From NCBI GenBank assembly GCA_964599885.1, contig CAZRHH010000067.1, forward strand, positions 1 to 17,395: a stretch of 17,395 bases of DNA. The letters are read 5' to 3'. Shown piece by piece: positions 14,570 through 17,395 of the stretch (its first letter is position 1; each line of letters opens with the position of its first letter). Position numbers and translations under genes: made by a program. This DNA comes from CAZRHH01 sp964599885. GTDB lineage: Bacteria > Chloroflexota > Dehalococcoidia > DSTF01 > JACRBR01. The notes below the pieces were generated by a model. The model was not told the origin of the DNA, made no database searches, and was given only the letters and a program-made list of their open reading frames with translations.

Positions 14570-15358
14570 TCACCGCCGTGCCGGCAAGAACTGCTCGAAG
14601 AACGGCACCAGATCCGGCCCCTTGCGAATCGTGTGACCGCCGTCCACGCCCACACACTGCCCCGTGATCCACGACGCACCGTCGCTCAGCAGAAATGCCA
14701 CCAGCGCAGCGACATCATCCGGCTGCCCGAGCCGCGACACCGGCATCAACCGCAGATACTCCTCGCGCGATGGCTCGTTGCCCGTCAGTCCCGCCGCCAG
14801 ATCCGTGTACACCAGCCCCGGCATCACCGCGTTGACGCGAATGTTGTGTTCACCAAGATCGTCCGCCGCGCACATCGTCAGCATGTTCACGGCCGCCTTC
14901 GACGCGCAGTACGCCGTCATCCAGCGATGCGTCAGCGCCCCAGCGATCGACGAGATGTTGACGATGCTGCCACCCGCATGCATCGCCAGCGCCTCCGCGC
15001 GCACGCAGCGAAACACGCCCGTCAGATTCGTCTCGATCGTGCGCGCGAAGTCCGCGCTCGTACCATTGAGCACGCTGCCGACAGCGCCCACACCGGCCGA
15101 ATTCACGGCAAGATGCAACGCGCCAAACCGCGCAACCGTCGCCGCGATCGCTGCATCGACGGACGCGTCGTCGGTGACATCGCACACGACAAACGCACCC
15201 CGCTCGCCAAACGGCGCAGCCGCCTCGCGCAGCACCGCTTCACGCCGCCCGCCGATCATCACGCTGCCGCCGCCATCGTGGATCGCCCGCGCGCACGCCA
15301 GCCCGATCCCGCTCCCACCGCCGCTCACAAACGCCACCTTGCCATCAAACATCGCCAT
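14570..15358 (-). CDS. Short-chain dehydrogenase/reductase (SDR), NADP-type
   Basis: From ATG 15358 (GCGAGGGAAG about 6-8 bases upstream) the protein has 262 residues. It shows the SDR glycine motif GGGSGIG (13-19), an Arg-rich end of strand 2 (IGGRRE) that favours NADP(H), NSAG (86-89), Asn111, and the active site IVNISS (Ser136/137) with Tyr150 and Lys154 in AYCASK. MPGLVYTDLA and WITGQCVGVDGG complete the classical C-terminus. Its cofactor preference seems opposite to the SDR at 11742. Substrate unknown; a C-terminal extension GPDLVPFFEQFLPARR follows the core. An ATG at 15352 is also possible. It is convergent with the SipW cassette and divergent from the GH94-like gene. Confidence 0.92.
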   Translation of the reverse strand: MAMFDGKVAFVSGGGSGIGLACARAIHDGGGSVMIGGRREAVLREAAAPFGERGAFVVCDVTDDASVDAAIAATVARFGALHLAVNSAGVGAVGSVLNGTSADFARTIETNLTGVFRCVRAEALAMHAGGSIVNISSIAGALTHRWMTAYCASKAAVNMLTMCAADDLGEHNIRVNAVMPGLVYTDLAAGLTGNEPSREEYLRLMPVSRLGQPDDVAALVAFLLSDGASWITGQCVGVDGGHTIRKGPDLVPFFEQFLPARR

Positions 15359-15435
15359 CAAACTTCCCTCGCCCTTTCGCCCACTCTCTTGCTCAAGTCC
15401 AGAGCTAGAGTCGCCAGTCGAACGTTTCAGTTTCC

Positions 15436-15459
15436 GTAGCGCGGGCTGAAAGCCCGCGC
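15436..15459. repeat. GTAGC hairpin repeat (GCGCGGGCTGAAAGCCCGCGC)
   Basis: GTAGCGCGGGCT, GAA, AGCCCGCGC: a 9-bp perfect stem (15439-15447 with 15451-15459) and a 3-nt loop, preceded by GTAGC as at 11359. It lies in the divergent gap upstream of the SDR at 14570-15358. No T tract, so it is probably a dispersed palindromic element and not a terminator. Confidence 0.65.
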
Positions 15460-15521
15460 GGCGTCGTAGCGAGCACACACCCCTTCATGACCATCCCGCA
15501 TCGATCACGCAGCGAGCCATC

Positions 15522-15577
15522 GTAACCACGATCACTCCCGCTCACCATCGCGCGTGCTAACGCACAGCCGTGGTTAC
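15522..15577. promoter_or_regulatory. Widely spaced inverted repeat GTAACCACG ... CGTGGTTAC (operator candidate)
   Basis: GTAACCACG at 15522-15530 is the exact reverse complement of CGTGGTTAC at 15569-15577. The second half overlaps the TACACT hexamer in front of the GH94-like gene. A dimeric or looping regulator could bind both half-sites and block the promoter. No regulator gene is in the window. Confidence 0.4.
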
Positions 15578-15580
15578 ACT
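15575..15580 (+). promoter_or_regulatory. -10-like hexamer TACACT, 8 nt before ATG
   Basis: TACACT followed by GCCCGACG and the ATG at 15589; the arrangement closely resembles CATACT-GCCCCAC-ATG at 2036-2051. No Shine-Dalgarno sequence. Confidence 0.4.
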
Positions 15581-15588
15581 GCCCGACG

Positions 15589-17358
15589 ATGAGCGCATTC
15601 GGCGAATGGATCACGCGCGACGGCCTGCCCGCGTTCGCCTACCGGGCGGATCCACCTCGCACCCCCGATCCCGCAACCGGCGAAGTCCCGGCGCATCAGC
15701 TCCTCGTCGGCAACCGCAGCATCCAGCTCTGCGCCAACGCCGACGGCACCACCGGCATCTGGGACGAACGCTACGGCGGCCGCTGGCTGACGCTCGGCGA
15801 TCCGTCGGGCACCGGCACGTCGATCATCACCGAATCGAACGGCGATCGCTGGGGCACCGAACGCGACGGCTGGCCGCCCGGCCCGCCGCCTACACGCACG
15901 TTCGGCCCGACGTGGTTCGAGGTCGCTTGCCGCCACAACGGCCTCTCGCTCGAACGCCTCACGCTCTGCCCGGAAGGCGAGTCGCCGTGGGTGGTCGTGC
16001 GCGTGCAACTGCGCAATGCCGGCGCCACGCCGCGCCGCATCGAGCACATCGAGCGCTGGGCAGTCGAGCCGCGCTTCGTCAACATCGGCGCCACGCCCGA
16101 ACAGCGCGCCGCCAACGCGCGCGCTGCCGTCCGCTTCCGCGTCGAACCGCACAACGACGGCCTCATCGCGATCGAAGAGCGCACCGCCGAAGCCGCCGTG
16201 CTCGAAGGGAAGCGCTTCCCGCAGGTCTACGGCCCGCCGCTCACGATCATGCTCGAACCGCTCGGCGATACCCCCGCCCGCGTCACGCACTCCGACGCGC
16301 CGCACCCCATCCTTGGCATGCGCAGCGAGATCGCCATCGCGCCCGGCGAAACGGCCACGCTCTGGTTCCGCTTCGGCGCCGAGGACGGCACGTCCGTCGC
16401 CGATCCCGCATCGCTGCTCGCGAACTCGCTCGCGCTGCTCAAACGAAGACTCCCGCGCGTCACCGCCGCCTGCGCGCCGCACGCCGAGCGGGAACTCATG
16501 TGGCACGCCGCGATCCTCACCGGCGGCGCCTGCCGCGACGAACTGCTCGGCCATCACACGCTCAACCAGGGCTCGGCCTACGCCTACCGCATCGGCTTCA
16601 ACGGCGCCGCGCGCGACCCGCTGCAGCACGCACTCCCGCTCGTCTACACGGAGCCGGATCTCGCACTGTCTGTGCTGCGCAACACCTGCGCGTGGGCGAC
16701 GCCGGAGGGTGACATGCCGTACGCGCTCGACGGCGCGAAGCGGCTTTCGACGGGACTCTTCCAGCCCTCGGATCAGAATCTCTGGGCGCTCTGGCTCGCC
16801 GCCGAATACGCGGCCGCGACCGGCGATCTCGCGACGTTCAACGCCCCGCTCGCGTACCATCCCGCGCACGACGCACCACCCGCGCCGCTGCTCGAACACC
16901 TGCGCCGCCAGTTCGCGTACTTCGCCGACGTCATCGGCGTCGGCGAACACGGCCACGTCCGCATGCGCAACGCCGACTGGAACGACGCCGCGATCGCCCT
17001 CTCCGGCGTCGAGCGCCGCGTCATGATCGAGCACGGCGAATCGATCCTGAACTCCGCATTCGCCGCGTGGGTGCTGCCCGTATACGCCGGCCTCTGCGAT
17101 CGTCTCGGCGACGACGACACCGCAACGCAAGCGCGCGCGCTCGGCACGCAGCTACGCGATCGCGTCGCCGCCGAATGGAACGGCCGCTGGTTCCGCCGAG
17201 CTTACGTCCCCGGAAAGGGCGCCCTCGGCGACGACGAATGCTGGCTCGAAGTGCAACCGTGGGCGATTCTCTGCGGCGCCGCCGATGACGCGCGCGCCCG
17301 CCAACTGCTACAGACGATCGACGAGCAACTGCGCCAGAACGCGCCGCTCGGCGCGTAG
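15589..17358 (+). CDS. GH94-like glycoside phosphorylase, apparently shortened at the C-terminus
   Basis: The 589-residue product lacks a signal peptide. The N-terminal half (1-280) is a beta-sandwich-like region with NRSIQLCANADGTTGIWDERYGGRWLT, as in GH94/GH36-type enzymes. The catalytic half has NQGSAYAYRIGFNGAARDPLQ, TPEGDMPYAL, SDQNLWALWLAAEYAAATGD, and the GH94 signature MRNADWND (Asp463 as candidate general acid, Asp466) followed by EHGESILNSAFAAWVL. Known GH94 enzymes phosphorolyse cellobiose, chitobiose or longer beta-glucans inside the cell, which would fit a partner for imported disaccharides. GH94 proteins usually exceed 750 residues and continue past the helical barrel; here the frame ends at TAG 17356-17358 just after RQNAPLGA, where the family normally continues. 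The early stop may be real or an error near the sequence end. Specificity unknown. Confidence 0.75.
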   Translation: MSAFGEWITRDGLPAFAYRADPPRTPDPATGEVPAHQLLVGNRSIQLCANADGTTGIWDERYGGRWLTLGDPSGTGTSIITESNGDRWGTERDGWPPGPPPTRTFGPTWFEVACRHNGLSLERLTLCPEGESPWVVVRVQLRNAGATPRRIEHIERWAVEPRFVNIGATPEQRAANARAAVRFRVEPHNDGLIAIEERTAEAAVLEGKRFPQVYGPPLTIMLEPLGDTPARVTHSDAPHPILGMRSEIAIAPGETATLWFRFGAEDGTSVADPASLLANSLALLKRRLPRVTAACAPHAERELMWHAAILTGGACRDELLGHHTLNQGSAYAYRIGFNGAARDPLQHALPLVYTEPDLALSVLRNTCAWATPEGDMPYALDGAKRLSTGLFQPSDQNLWALWLAAEYAAATGDLATFNAPLAYHPAHDAPPAPLLEHLRRQFAYFADVIGVGEHGHVRMRNADWNDAAIALSGVERRVMIEHGESILNSAFAAWVLPVYAGLCDRLGDDDTATQARALGTQLRDRVAAEWNGRWFRRAYVPGKGALGDDECWLEVQPWAILCGAADDARARQLLQTIDEQLRQNAPLGA

Positions 17359-17395
17359 GCGAGGCCCTTGGTGCTGATGGCGACCTCCTTGCCCC

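Noticed and set aside
15574..17130. Minus-strand open frame of 518 codons opposite the GH94-like gene
   Set aside because: Same antisense shadow pattern; the plus strand has recognisable GH94 motifs.
1..17395. CRISPR array
   Set aside because: The repeats present are three hairpin copies at uneven spacing, not regularly spaced identical repeats, and no cas gene is present.

Overview
The window is GC-rich chromosomal DNA from a bacterium, most likely an uncultured member of the Chloroflexota; this is an inference, since no rRNA or marker gene is present. Supporting signs are the high GC of the resident genes, Thr/Pro-rich 'TPT' stalks on lipoproteins, thrombospondin-type-3 plus dockerin-like tails on a secreted enzyme, a SipW/TasA-type export cassette, several ATGs preceded closely by a -10-like hexamer, and many short dispersed hairpin repeats between genes.

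Layout. 1-633: the 3' part of a sugar-type ABC transporter ATPase. 680-1927: a lower-GC gene resembling the uracil-DNA glycosylase superfamily, broken by two compensating frameshifts. 2049-4591: a two-gene unit, a group II PLP decarboxylase overlapping by 4 nt a GH5-like glycoside hydrolase. 4616-6190 (-) and 6377-7219 (+): divergent exported proteins, a purple-acid-phosphatase-like metallophosphoesterase with calcium-binding repeats and an M14 zinc-peptidase-like lipoprotein. 7296-7485 (-): a complete tRNA-Pro(GGG) unit with promoter and intrinsic terminator. 7498-9993 (-): a low-GC 831-residue protein joining an HsdR-type PD-(D/E)xK nuclease domain to a P-loop NTPase, the best candidate for an undescribed anti-phage system. 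10191-11114 (-): a Tat-exported putative TIM-barrel protein. 11136-11741: a non-coding stretch with three copies of a hairpin repeat. 11742-12521: an SDR oxidoreductase. 12926-14540: a three-gene SipW cassette (TasA-like protein, ER-type signal peptidase, small fibronectin-III-like protein), with a duplicated leader in front. 14570-15358 (-): a second SDR. 15589-17358: a GH94-like glycoside phosphorylase that appears to stop early.

Functionally, the resident genes suggest a saprophytic cell: sugar import (ABC ATPase), intracellular glycan processing (GH5-like, GH94-like), and secreted or surface hydrolases and fibres. The two low-GC genes look acquired. Two broad patterns link the region. One is a -10-like hexamer (CATACT, GATACT, TATAGT, TACACT) ending 7-9 nt before several ATGs, which suggests leaderless or very short-leader mRNAs. 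The other is several families of intergenic repeats.
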